Assembly: GCF_900114835.1 (NCBI RefSeq)
Contig: NZ_FOUJ01000001.1
Span: forward strand, 496,001 to 560,000
Origin: Methanolobus profundi
GTDB lineage: Archaea; Halobacteriota; Methanosarcinia; Methanosarcinales; Methanosarcinaceae
DNA length: 64,000 nucleotides
Direction: 5' to 3'
Each line of letters begins with the position of its first letter. Position 1 is the first letter of the stretch. The notes under the pieces were generated by a model, which was given only the letters and a program-made list of their open reading frames with translations, had not been told where the DNA came from and ran no database searches. The translations under genes and the position numbers were made by a program. Below are positions 41,257 to 48,549 of this stretch, one piece after another.

Positions 41257-42006
41257 TTGGCAATTGAGAAAGGCGATTTCATAAAAATTAACTATACCGG
41301 TAAGTTCAATGAAGGACAGATCTTCGACACTACCGATGAACAGCTTGCAAAAGACAATGGCATCTACAACCCACGTGGCGTTTATGGTGGAGATGTTGTG
41401 ATCGTTGGCTCCGGTCACACTATTAAGGGCCTTGATGAGGATTTTGTAGGTAAGGATGTAGGCTACAATGGTACTGTTACCATTGCACCGGAAATGGCAT
41501 TCGGACCACACAACCCTGCTCTTGTCCAGACAGTTTCAGTTACAAAGCTCAAGGAACAGCTCGGTGACCAGAGACCATACCCTGGAATGCCTGTTGAACT
41601 TGACGGAAGGCGTGGAGTTATCTCCCAGGTCATTGGACGCAGAATACGTGTAGACCTCAACCATGCACTTGCTGGTAAGGAAGTCGAGTACGAGTACACT
41701 ATCGTAGAGAAGATCGAGGACAAGGTCGCTAAGGCACAGGGTCTGCTCTCACTCTACACTGGTATGCCAGAGATCGAGATCGAGGTAACTGATGACCTTA
41801 TCAGGATCTACACTCCTATTGAGCTTGGATTCAACCAGAGATGGCTCGTATCAAAGCTCACAATCGCAGGTGAACTTATCGACAAGCTTGGTGTTCCAAA
41901 CCTTGAATACGTCGAGAAGCACCCATACGTTCCTGAGACAGCAGAAGTGCCTGAGGCAACCGAAGCTCCTGCAGAGGACGAAGAAGCTGAAGCAACAGAG
42001 GAATAA
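41257..42006 (+). CDS. FKBP-type peptidyl-prolyl isomerase, long archaeal form
   Basis: 249 residues from TTG at 41257 (AIEKGDFIKINYTGKFNEGQ, the family start); a TTG at 41248 would add three. The FKBP domain has VVIVGSGHTIKGLDEDFVG and APEMAFGPHN, with an insert-in-flap (IF) domain (KEQLGDQRPYPGMPVELDG). About 80 extra residues (KAQGLLSLYTGMPEIEIEVT) form the C-terminal domain found in archaeal 26-30 kDa FKBPs. The tail is acidic (EDEEAEATEE). It is a cytosolic folding helper with chaperone activity (family knowledge). tRNA-Ser follows. Confidence 0.92.
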   Translation: MAIEKGDFIKINYTGKFNEGQIFDTTDEQLAKDNGIYNPRGVYGGDVVIVGSGHTIKGLDEDFVGKDVGYNGTVTIAPEMAFGPHNPALVQTVSVTKLKEQLGDQRPYPGMPVELDGRRGVISQVIGRRIRVDLNHALAGKEVEYEYTIVEKIEDKVAKAQGLLSLYTGMPEIEIEVTDDLIRIYTPIELGFNQRWLVSKLTIAGELIDKLGVPNLEYVEKHPYVPETAEVPEATEAPAEDEEAEATEE

Positions 42007-42111
42007 TATTCCTCTTTTCACTTCACTTTACATTTCACTTATAAATTCAACTCATATCTCTCTTCATAACCATTGACAAATACTGTCAACATCGGTTTTG
42101 AATCAAAACCC

Positions 42112-42119
42112 TTATATCT
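42112..42119 (+). promoter_or_regulatory. TATA box of tRNA-Ser
   Basis: TTATATCT centred 26-27 nt before about 42142, which would give a leader of about 7 nt before the mature tRNA at 42149. Confidence 0.5.
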
Positions 42120-42148
42120 TAGGTCGTTATTTAGATATCATCCGACAT

Positions 42149-42234
42149 GCTGAGGTAGCCAAGTGGACTACGGCGCCGGTCTTGAAAACCGGTAGTGCTA
42201 ACGCGCTGCAAGAGTTCGAATCTCTTCCTCAGCG
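42149..42234 (+). tRNA. tRNA-Ser (anticodon TGA)
   Basis: 86 nt with a long variable arm, as expected for serine. The acceptor stem GCTGAGG (42149-42155) pairs with CCTCAGC (42227-42233); the discriminator is G, typical of Ser. The anticodon loop CTTGAAA between CCGGT and ACCGG gives anticodon TGA. The T-loop is GTTCGAATC. CCA is not encoded. A run of seven T (42243-42249) follows and should end transcription. Confidence 0.96.
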
Positions 42235-42383
42235 TCGATATCTTTTTTTAATTAATTTGTTTGTCATCAATACATTCTTGTTTATGTGCTGAATGGAAAT
42301 ACGTTTCCTTCAATAATGATGGCTATCGGCATTAAAGTACAAATATAACGGGTATAAAAAGATTATACAAGAATTATGTAGTC

Positions 42384-42395
42384 TTACTATAGTAA
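42384..42395. repeat. 12-bp palindrome TTACTATAGTAA
   Basis: A perfect palindrome in the convergent gap between tRNA-Ser and the CrtC-like gene. A protein-binding site is possible, but chance is not excluded in AT-rich DNA. Confidence 0.35.
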
Positions 42396-42409
42396 AAAAG
42401 ACCATAATT

Positions 42410-42437
42410 AAAAAAAGTGAGAAGACGTAGTGTCTTC
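42410..42437 (-). terminator. Terminator of the CrtC-like gene
   Basis: Read on the minus strand, GAAGAC (from 42437), loop actac, GTCTTC (to 42421), spacer tcac, then seven T (plus-strand A 42410-42416). It is a compact hairpin and U-tract 19 nt downstream of the stop codon. Confidence 0.7.
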
Positions 42438-42455
42438 CCGAATCTTTCATTCATA

Positions 42456-43562
42456 TTAGAACTTAGCTGCATATTCCAGGAATCCACCTGCCACAAAGGA
42501 AACAGGTTTTCCATCTATGACTCCCTCTACCTCATACTCTCCAATGATTTCCCATATGATTAAATAACCTGGGTCTAGAGGTGTAAGGGGTATTGGAAGT
42601 GGTACGGGCTGTTTAGCAGTAAACGTGATGTTGACCCAGTCCCCATCATCAGAAGTAGCATTGATGACCGTTTGTCTTGGATATTCAGCTGGAACCGGGA
42701 GGAAGAGGTAATCTGGTGCACTTACCAAAGAATGGCTGATCTGCACATCAGCATCATTAAAACTCGCAGCTACTTTCTTGTTCTTCCACACGTTCAGCAC
42801 AGAACTCATGGAGTCAGTATGGGTACTATTGGTGACGTTTCCAAAACTAATTGAATATGTGCCAACATCATTTCCTTGCTGATTTTTCTTTGTCTGGCTG
42901 ACCTGCCCCCAGTCCCATCCGACGGAAGCCCAGTTCCAGAAACCCCAGTTGTGGTCATGATAGCCTCTTGCGTTCTTCAAAGTGTAGGTTTTTTCGCCGA
43001 CAGTAAGTGTGCCATCTACATTCATTTTTGATGAAGCCACCAGCCAGCTCATAGAACCCGATCCTGGTAATGACTCAGCATCTAATTGTACTGGTTCCAC
43101 CATTGGCTTGAAAATCGCATCAAAAACCGCATTTCCATCACCGGATTCTGCATAGACATGGTATCCTTGTGGAGTTAGCTCGACCCAGCTTTTATTTATT
43201 CTAACATTTGGCGTATCCTCTGAAAACGCAGTATCAGTTATTGGATAAAGCTCGACTGATGCACCCGGGATTATTCCTTTATTATAACCCAAAAAAACCT
43301 GGGCATAACTGTAGCCGGTAGAAACACCTCCGTTCAGTTTTAGCGTTGTCACAATTTCCAGACCCTGCTCTTCATCAATCACATTGAAATAATGCCATTC
43401 GTTGTAGAACAGGTTATATTGGTATTCATTTGCGTGAAAAACATCTCTTTCTGATAACTCCCCTATCAGACTGTTACCCTGGCCTGCAAGGGCCACGCTT
43501 GAACTTGCTGAGAACAGCAATATTGCGATTAATACTAAATTTATTATTGATCTTCTATACAT
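42456..43562 (-). CDS. Secreted CrtC/AttH-type lipocalin-like protein
   Basis: 368 residues with a signal peptide (LVLIAILLFSASSSVALAG). The body has the AttH/CrtC pattern: FYNEWHYFNVID near 52, SMSWLVASSKMNVDGTLTV, and the hallmark ARGYHDHNWGFWNWA (H-D/x-H-x-W) near 195-210. The family includes carotenoid 1,2-hydratase and secreted hydrolase-like proteins built of two lipocalin halves. A carotenoid substrate is not implied in a methanogen; hydration of an unsaturated lipid is an untested idea. GGGAG lies upstream of the ATG, and a terminator follows. Confidence 0.82.
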   Translation of the reverse strand: MYRRSIINLVLIAILLFSASSSVALAGQGNSLIGELSERDVFHANEYQYNLFYNEWHYFNVIDEEQGLEIVTTLKLNGGVSTGYSYAQVFLGYNKGIIPGASVELYPITDTAFSEDTPNVRINKSWVELTPQGYHVYAESGDGNAVFDAIFKPMVEPVQLDAESLPGSGSMSWLVASSKMNVDGTLTVGEKTYTLKNARGYHDHNWGFWNWASVGWDWGQVSQTKKNQQGNDVGTYSISFGNVTNSTHTDSMSSVLNVWKNKKVAASFNDADVQISHSLVSAPDYLFLPVPAEYPRQTVINATSDDGDWVNITFTAKQPVPLPIPLTPLDPGYLIIWEIIGEYEVEGVIDGKPVSFVAGGFLEYAAKF

Positions 43563-43783
43563 TCACACACTCCCTAGTCACAAATAATTGCAATGTGATA
43601 TTTGATCTCAATTCTATAAAGTGCCTTTGCAAAAAAGAGATGTATATTATGATAATCGATATCATGAGGCGTATCAAGTCACAGTGGGGATAATTTATTT
43701 CGAAAGAACTACATAGTATCATCTTAAAACAAGATGTCTTCACGTCAACTTTGATCAAGCATACATGGAGATTATGATCAGGA

Positions 43784-44548
43784 TTATCTATTAACTGGCT
43801 TTACTTTCCCTTTCAAGGACTGAAGATGTTTCCTTGCAGCTTCAGCCTTTGCTTTCCTGACCTGGGTTGCTTTTCCTGTAGATACTATGGAATCATGTAT
43901 TTCCAGTCCAACAGTGAACATCTTGCAATGGCCCGGGCCGGTTTCTTCGATAATGGGATAATTGATGTTGTCTTCACCGTATATATCCTGTACTTTGCCG
44001 ACCGGATTTGAATGTGGTACTTTTTCCAGGGCGCTTTCGATATCAAAGTACTTGTAGACAAACTCTCTGGCTCTAGGTAAGCCCTGATCAAGATAGATAG
44101 CTCCAATGAGTGCTTCGATAACATCATCGAATATATCTTCAACACTATCCAGATAGCCGTAGATGATGTACTTTTCCAGCTCCAGTTTTTGTGCTACCGG
44201 AACCAGACCTTCATTCTCGACCAACACGATCTTAACAGTAGTTAGTGCAGCTTCTATTGACAGGTCGTTGGACCTTGCATATTCCTCGATCTCTTTGTGA
44301 TGGTAAAAAAAGTCACCAATAATAAGGTCTAATACAAGGTCTCCCAGATTTTCCAGCTTATTGTAATCAGCATTTTCAAGATGGTTCTTTTGAATGAAAG
44401 CTTTCATTTTTCGCTTATTGCCGCTATAAAATGAACCATGCGTCAAAGCTTCTGTCAAAATGCTTTTGTTCTTAAATTCAAAACCAATGATCTTCTGGAA
44501 TTCTTCTAGCTGATCTAGACTTACAGTTAGGTCTTCATTTACTTTCAT
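43784..44548 (-). CDS. rnc: Ribonuclease III
   Basis: Double-strand-specific endoribonuclease of 254 residues. The RNase III domain has ALTHGSFYSGN, the signature NKLENLGDLVLDLIIG (catalytic Glu and Asp) and DDVIEALIGAIYLDQGL (Asp and Glu), so all four catalytic acids are present. The C-terminal dsRNA-binding domain (about 180-250) ends QVRKAKAEAARKHLQSLKG. It is full-length and not decayed. RNase III is scattered in archaea and probably bacterial by descent (established view). A 19-bp hairpin lies about 400 nt upstream (44953-45005). Confidence 0.92.
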   Translation of the reverse strand: MKVNEDLTVSLDQLEEFQKIIGFEFKNKSILTEALTHGSFYSGNKRKMKAFIQKNHLENADYNKLENLGDLVLDLIIGDFFYHHKEIEEYARSNDLSIEAALTTVKIVLVENEGLVPVAQKLELEKYIIYGYLDSVEDIFDDVIEALIGAIYLDQGLPRAREFVYKYFDIESALEKVPHSNPVGKVQDIYGEDNINYPIIEETGPGHCKMFTVGLEIHDSIVSTGKATQVRKAKAEAARKHLQSLKGKVKPVNR

Positions 44549-44813
44549 CTCAGATCCTCATTATGTTCGTGTTCTTATATTTTCTTTAGCAAATACATAG
44601 GCGATCAGCACTGAAATTATCCACGAAACTCATATTCAATGTATTCTTAAAATAATTCCAATGATAGAACAAGGTATGAAAATGCCCTTATGTTTGTACT
44701 TTAACAGCCTCACTTTCATCAGTGAACTTGTTCAAATAAATATATCATCATAATGATGCTCATTATATATTCTACTGTACATATATTAATATAGTAGAAA
44801 AAAGTAGTAGTAA
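44549..44813. other. rnc upstream region
   Basis: AT-rich, no ORF. It should contain the nearest rnc promoter (minus strand). A 13-nt palindrome-like CATCAT-a-ATGATG (about 44746-44758) and CTACT/AGTAG arms (44772-44796) are visible, with multiple TATA-like tracts. Confidence 0.4.
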
Positions 44814-44848
44814 TTGTGGCACGAACTGCCAGGCAGTACATGTCACAA
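44814..44848 (-). terminator. Hairpin followed by U-tract on the minus strand
   Basis: TTGTG (44814-44818) pairs with CACAA (44844-44848), and inside lie ACTG/CAGT arms (44825-44837). On the minus strand the hairpin is followed by TTACTACTACTTTTTT, so it could end a minus-strand RNA that starts near 45050. Confidence 0.4.
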
Positions 44849-44859
44849 AAAAACGATTC

Positions 44860-44919
44860 GGTGGTACGATATGAGAATCATTCATATTTGGTGGTACAAT
44901 ATGGAACTCATCCGAACTC
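44860..44919. repeat. Imperfect 30-nt tandem repeat with GGTGGTAC core
   Basis: GGTGGTACGATATGAGAATCAT (44860-44881) recurs as GGTGGTACAATATGGAACTCAT (44890-44911). The first copy contains GGTGGTACG, the exact complement of CGTACCACC in candidate RNA A (28314-28322). The second contains TGGTACAAT, the exact complement of ATTGTACCA in candidate RNA B (62481-62489). There are only two copies, so this is not a CRISPR. Confidence 0.6.
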
Positions 44920-44952
44920 TCTCTGGTAGAAAAACGTAAGGAATTGGATTGC

Positions 44953-45005
44953 ATGGAAATGCTGCAAGATGTCTTCCCTCTCCATCTTGACATCAGCATT
45001 TCCAT
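44953..45005. repeat. 19-bp hairpin upstream of rnc
   Basis: ATGGAAATGCTG (44953-44964) pairs with CAGCATTTCCAT (44994-45005), and CAAGATG (44965-44971) pairs with CATCTTG (44983-44989), leaving a 4-nt bulge (acat) and an 11-nt pyrimidine loop on the plus strand. The two adjacent perfect stems give 19 pairs, far beyond chance. It could be a leader element of rnc (minus) or part of a small RNA on either strand. Confidence 0.65.
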
Positions 45006-45071
45006 TCTCCTGAGAAAAAAAGTATGAGTGGTAAGGGAGTGGGGGTAACTCTCTTTTATCATTCTATCTTT

Positions 45072-45083
45072 AAAGCTAGCTTT
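45072..45083. repeat. 12-bp palindrome AAAGCTAGCTTT at the hydrolase promoter
   Basis: A perfect palindrome that abuts the TATA-like element of the lipoprotein hydrolase. It is a candidate operator; no regulator is identified. Confidence 0.4.
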
Positions 45084-45111
45084 TTTATAACTTAATTATA
45101 ATTTATATTTA

Positions 45112-45936
45112 ATGAAGGGAATAATAACTCTTATTTTTCAATTACTAATTGCGACTATTGTATTCTCAGGTTGCATAGGGACCCAACCTGAGAACATATC
45201 ATACGGCCAGCCAGATACATCAACTAACTACGGTTCTATAGTTGAGACCCCTGTAAAATATGCTTCTGCCAATGACATCGAGATCGGATACAGGGAATTT
45301 GGTTCAGGGGACCCTATTGTAATGATCATGCCATTTGCCGGAACAATGGACATGGTCAATGATACTTTTGTCAGTGAACTGGCAGGCAGTTACAGGGTCA
45401 TCCTCTTCGATAATCGGGGAATGGGTTATTCATCGAACAATAATGGAACATTCTCTCTTTCTCTTTTTGTCAACGATACTGCAGGCCTGATGGATGAGCT
45501 TGATCTACCTTCAGCACATATATTCGGATCTTCCATGGGTGCATCCATAGCTCAGGAACTGGCAGTTGAGCATCCTGAAAAAGTTGACACCTTGATACTT
45601 TCATCGGCAACTTACAGTCTTGATATTTCCCAGACCGATGTCCTCAAAGCTAAACTTCAGGCTATATCTTCCGATCCTGAAGCAAACCCGGTGCTTCAAA
45701 AGTATGCAAAAGCAAATCTGGAGTGGAACGGCACTTATGAACAACTTCCTGATATTCAGAACAAGGTACTACTCCTGACAGGTACTGAAGACCTGCTCAC
45801 ACCTGTGGATATCTCTCTGGAAATGGTAGAAATGATCCCGGACGCACAGCTCGTTCGGTTTGATGGCGTAGGACATTGTGGGGAGCAGGACCTTGGTGCT
45901 GAATATGCGGACAGGATACTGGTATTCCTTTCATAG
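45112..45936 (+). CDS. Lipoprotein alpha/beta hydrolase
   Basis: 274 residues. The signal peptide ends in a lipobox (ATIVFSGCIGTQ), so the protein is likely lipid-anchored outside the membrane. The triad is visible: nucleophile serine in FGSSMGASIAQELA, aspartate in LLTGTEDLLTP, histidine in GVGHCGEQD. The oxyanion region is IVMIMPFAGTMDM. The substrate is unknown. There is no Shine-Dalgarno, and a TATA-like TTTTTATAA at about 45081-45090 lies about 26 nt before the ATG, so a leaderless transcript is probable. Confidence 0.88.
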   Translation: MKGIITLIFQLLIATIVFSGCIGTQPENISYGQPDTSTNYGSIVETPVKYASANDIEIGYREFGSGDPIVMIMPFAGTMDMVNDTFVSELAGSYRVILFDNRGMGYSSNNNGTFSLSLFVNDTAGLMDELDLPSAHIFGSSMGASIAQELAVEHPEKVDTLILSSATYSLDISQTDVLKAKLQAISSDPEANPVLQKYAKANLEWNGTYEQLPDIQNKVLLLTGTEDLLTPVDISLEMVEMIPDAQLVRFDGVGHCGEQDLGAEYADRILVFLS

Positions 45937-45986
45937 GATGGCCTAAGAGCAGTTCCAAAGGCTGGATAACAAAGGGTGAACTGTTT

Positions 45987-46817
45987 CTAATACAGGGCCA
46001 CTCTTTCCTTACTGCCGAATGTAGATGGCAGAGTAAAATCTGCTGTTGCTGAAGCGCCTGCTTCAGGTGTCATGACCAGATTGACCGTTGCACGTGGGGA
46101 TAGGTCGAGCTGGGATGTTGTCTGAGCCACACCATTGTCCACTCTTGCATCTATCAGATATCTGTATTGGTTGTCTGATACCTCTGACAGGGTTCCAACG
46201 TAGATGACAATGACATCACCAGATGTGATCACGGGATTCATCACGCTGAATGAATTATCGTCATCCCGTACTTTATCTGCTATATAGTAGGTGCGTTGAT
46301 TTACAACAAATTCACCATCATTCTGGCTTAAAAAATCGAAAAGGAGCTCTCTGTCCCTTGTAGCGTTACCAAGGCCATAGTCTCCCATTGCTCCCGAGTC
46401 AATTACTCCATCAGAATCGATGCTCCTAAGAGTATTTTCATTTCCAGCATATACCAGGTCATTTGTTATGTATCCATCTGAGATCGTGAGTATAACCTGA
46501 TTCAGGTCCACTGCTTCACTGGCAGCATTCAGTCCGATGGTCAATTTGAGTGCATCTATTGTAGAGGACAAATTGGAATCTGTGTTCTTTGCTCTGAATC
46601 CCTCTATCTGTTGTATCTGGAGATTCGATGATACCTCTTTGGATGCTTCCTTGCCTGTAGACATGGCATCTTGTTGCAATACACCCGAAGTCTGGATAAG
46701 GACCGAAGCTGCTACAGCTGCAACAAGTACCATAGCAATAAAGATGATCAAAGTTCCTATTCCTATCTGTCCTTCAGTTGAAGATAATTTTCTTTTAGTA
46801 GCAGCTGAAACACGCAT
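45987..46817 (-). CDS. Archaellin (flagellin)
   Basis: A filament subunit of the archaellum, 276 residues. The short basic leader ends at EGQ, followed by [20 protein letters not shown], the class III signal helix cut by FlaK and built into the filament core. The remainder is a Ser/Thr- and Asn-rich beta domain with [20 protein letters not shown], the typical archaellin C-terminal half. No other arl/fla genes are nearby, so this is an isolated copy. GGTGA precedes the ATG. A convergent gap separates it from the hydrolase, with CAGTTC/GAACTG arms at 45950-45983. Confidence 0.9.
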   Translation of the reverse strand: MRVSAATKRKLSSTEGQIGIGTLIIFIAMVLVAAVAASVLIQTSGVLQQDAMSTGKEASKEVSSNLQIQQIEGFRAKNTDSNLSSTIDALKLTIGLNAASEAVDLNQVILTISDGYITNDLVYAGNENTLRSIDSDGVIDSGAMGDYGLGNATRDRELLFDFLSQNDGEFVVNQRTYYIADKVRDDDNSFSVMNPVITSGDVIVIYVGTLSEVSDNQYRYLIDARVDNGVAQTTSQLDLSPRATVNLVMTPEAGASATADFTLPSTFGSKERVALY

Positions 46818-46895
46818 ATGGTCACCATTTCTGTTGTTGAGGATATGCTAATATCTGTGAACACTATTAATATATTATTTATAAAATTGTTCTTT

Positions 46896-46911
46896 ATGTA
46901 TATAAAGTCTT
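46896..46911 (-). promoter_or_regulatory. Likely archaellin promoter
   Basis: The minus strand carries CTTTATATAC here, a good TATA box. It implies a start near 46876 and a leader of about 60 nt. Further AT-rich boxes (46870-46890) could also serve. Confidence 0.4.
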
Positions 46912-47063
46912 ATGTTTATTTTGGTTACTTTTCCGTATCCTGTTAAAGCATACAGTCATATGGACATTTTTCTTTATTTCTTCCAGTCAGAAAGTTGATG
47001 AAAATAGTTGATTAGTTTAAACGATACGTCCATAGTAATATTACTCTAAATAATATAACTATA

Positions 47064-47175
47064 TTTATATAGTATTAACATCTCAATAAAATTGAGGTAT
47101 CTGGTTCGCTGTTGTTCTTTACCTGGTATTTTACCCACTCCCCCAAAATCCGTGCGAATTCAGGCAGATACCTCA
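47064..47175 (+). ncRNA. Candidate RNA D: terminal-stem RNA with C-rich loop
   Basis: TTTATATA (47064-47071) is centred 25-26 nt before TGAGGTATCTG (47093-47103), which pairs perfectly with CAGATACCTCA (47165-47175). Inside, GTTCGC (47104-47109) pairs with GCGAAT (47154-47159), leaving a 5-nt 3' bulge. The remaining 44-nt loop contains TTTACCCACTCCCCCAAAATCC. ATTTGTTACC follows. The predicted RNA is about 83 nt. No gene starts within 300 nt downstream on the plus strand, which favours a free RNA. Confidence 0.5.
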
Positions 47176-47339
47176 TATTTGTTACCTGTATCTGGTCTTG
47201 TCTATTAGGTCACATCGTATGTTCTTCATCTCATTCGTAGCAAACACCTGGAATTTGTGAAACCTTTTTGTTAAATCTCACAGCTGCACACAAAAAAAGT
47301 GATTAAGACCCTGTTTTTACTGCATATCAAATAGGAACA
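47176..47339. other. Non-coding segment between candidate RNA D and the next transcript
   Basis: I see no ORF or convincing structure in this 164-nt segment. It contains A- and T-runs (CACAAAAAAAG at 47290, CTTTTTG at 47265). Confidence 0.4.
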
Positions 47340-47347
47340 TTTATATA
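47340..47347 (+). promoter_or_regulatory. TATA box of the small-ORF transcript
   Basis: TTTATATA, giving a predicted start near 47370. A second TATA-like tract (AATAATATTTTAG, 47385-47397) would start transcription near 47416, at the base of a GTAGGAAC/GTTCC-t-TAC hairpin (47414-47421 with 47447-47455). Confidence 0.45.
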
Positions 47348-47499
47348 GAGCTATTTTGTAAAATTACTCATAAGCACTAATAAACAATAATATTTTAGGG
47401 CTGAGTATAGAACGTAGGAACAGCGTTAAAATTCAGGTATGGTGCAGTTCCTTACAGAAAAACAAGGTACAAAAAAAGATTATAAGCGGAGGGGCACTC

Positions 47500-47580
47500 A
47501 TGCGTATTCTCATAGCTCTATTCATATACACTATACTGAACATGAAAAAGCTGTTTGGTCATAAGGCCAGACACGCATAA
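47500..47580 (+). CDS. Small ORF, 26-residue membrane-like peptide
   Basis: MRILIALFIYTILNMKKLFG then HKARHA: a hydrophobic N-terminal helix of about 13 residues and a basic tail. The ATG follows a strong GGAGGGG Shine-Dalgarno at good spacing, unusual for this window. The ORF lies in a transcript bounded by a TATA box (47340) and a hairpin terminator (47714-47776). The size and charge resemble small membrane regulators or toxin-like peptides, but no homologue is known to me. It is immediately followed by a hairpin (ATGGCCG...CGG-t-CCAT, 47581-47602). Confidence 0.5.
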   Translation: MRILIALFIYTILNMKKLFGHKARHA

Positions 47581-47713
47581 ATGGCCGTATATCGCGGTCC
47601 ATCTTCAGGGAAAATAAACTTCTCTATACATCTGGAGCCTGTACAGTATCAGGCTTCATGTCACAATATATGGAATATCAATATTCTCATATGATGGACT
47701 GTTAAATAGTGCA
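47581..47713 (+). other. Structured 3' region of the small-ORF transcript
   Basis: Two hairpins can be drawn: ATGGCCG with CGG-t-CCAT (47581-47602), and AGCCTG (47636-47641) with CAGGCT (47650-47655). No ORF. Confidence 0.4.
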
Positions 47714-47776
47714 GCAGCTAATGCAGGATGAAATGTTCATTTCTTGCAAGCTGCAAATAATTTTCTTTTTTCTTTA
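47714..47776 (+). terminator. Long hairpin terminator
   Basis: GCAGC (47714-47718) pairs with GCTGC (47750-47754), TGCA (47722-47725) with TGCA (47745-47748), and GAAATG (47730-47735) with CATTTC (47738-47743). The T-rich TTTTCTTTTTTCTTT (47761-47775) follows. It ends the plus-strand transcript just before the convergent zinc-ribbon gene. Confidence 0.65.
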
Positions 47777-47808
47777 GTCGATCAGATGACCTTTTGTATC
47801 CTGATAGT

Positions 47809-47943
47809 TCAATCGAGTAGAGATATTGGATCGAATCTCACTGTTCCTAAGTTCGTCCAGTAGCCACATGTTCTGCAAAACTGCACATGTTCGTTCTCGT
47901 TCAATTCTGAATTACATTCAGGACATTTTTCTAGTTTCATCAT
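47809..47943 (-). CDS. Small zinc-ribbon protein
   Basis: 44 residues: MMKLEKCPECNSELNENEHV then QFCRTCGYWTNLGTVRFDPI. Two C-x2-C knuckles form one zinc ribbon. The start at 47943 is preceded by CTGGGGT, an acceptable ribosome site; an upstream in-frame ATG at 48015 would add a poorly conserved-looking stretch. Such mini zinc ribbons are common in methanogens and may bind nucleic acid or protein. It is isolated between the small-ORF transcript and candidate RNA E. Confidence 0.7.
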   Translation of the reverse strand: MMKLEKCPECNSELNENEHVQFCRTCGYWTNLGTVRFDPISLLD

Positions 47944-48276
47944 TGTTTTTACCCCAGCGTCTAAGTTTCTCATGCCTCCACAAGCATGATGAATATACAG
48001 CCACGATCCATGCATATCTTTCTTATATTGCAGGATATGCAGTTTTGATATCCAAAGCTGATGTTGGACTTTCCCACTAAACTAATTAAAGTTGAAACTA
48101 ATACTATTTAAATATTTTACATGGGGACACATGTATTATCTATCTAACTAAAGCTTATTTATCTCTGTGTTTACTTTCTTTTTATATTGTATATGTTATG
48201 TACTCCTGTAGCTCACGGTTTACATGTCAGGATCGATCATAAAAACTTAAATAATATTCTGATGATCAATGGTCAG

Positions 48277-48357
48277 AGGCACGGTGACATGCAAAAGAGT
48301 ATGTCTTTGGCGGGAACTCGCATACCAACCAAAAATTACAGAGGGGTGCACGTGCCT
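48277..48357 (+). ncRNA. Candidate RNA E: terminal-stem RNA
   Basis: A TATA-like TTAAATAA (48247-48254) is centred 26-27 nt before AGGCACG (48277-48283), which pairs with CGTGCCT (48351-48357) around a 67-nt loop. Internal arms are GACAT/ATGTC and TTTGG/CCAAA. The loop holds CATACCAACCA (48321-48331), the same 11-mer as in candidate RNA B (62488-62498). T-rich sequence follows. The 7-bp closing stem alone could be chance; the shared 11-mer and promoter spacing raise the odds. It may be the leader of the beta-helix gene 190 nt downstream. Confidence 0.35.
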
Positions 48358-48549
48358 TTTGTATTCTTTCATTTTACATTGTATATGATAATATAATATC
48401 TGTTCTGGTTGTATACAAATCCCATTATCCGTAGTAAGTAGTAAACGAGCCCTGAAGATCCCTATCGGTCAATAATGATAAGCTGTATTTTATAATAACT
48501 CTTATATAACGATGTGTACATACACTTTAGATATGGATGGGATGATAAT

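Noticed and set aside
44860-44919. CRISPR-like direct repeat
   Set aside because: Only two imperfect copies, with no spacers or cas genes.
44772-45062. A minus-strand 96-codon ORF with two HIVPPN motifs
   Set aside because: The motifs are translations of the tandem DNA repeat, and the frame lies in structured, AT-rich DNA with a weak start. Not a protein by the evidence here.
48255-48290. Box C/D guide RNA (TGATGA-like sequence near 48260)
   Set aside because: No D box in correct position, and the TGATGA lies before the stem, not inside it.
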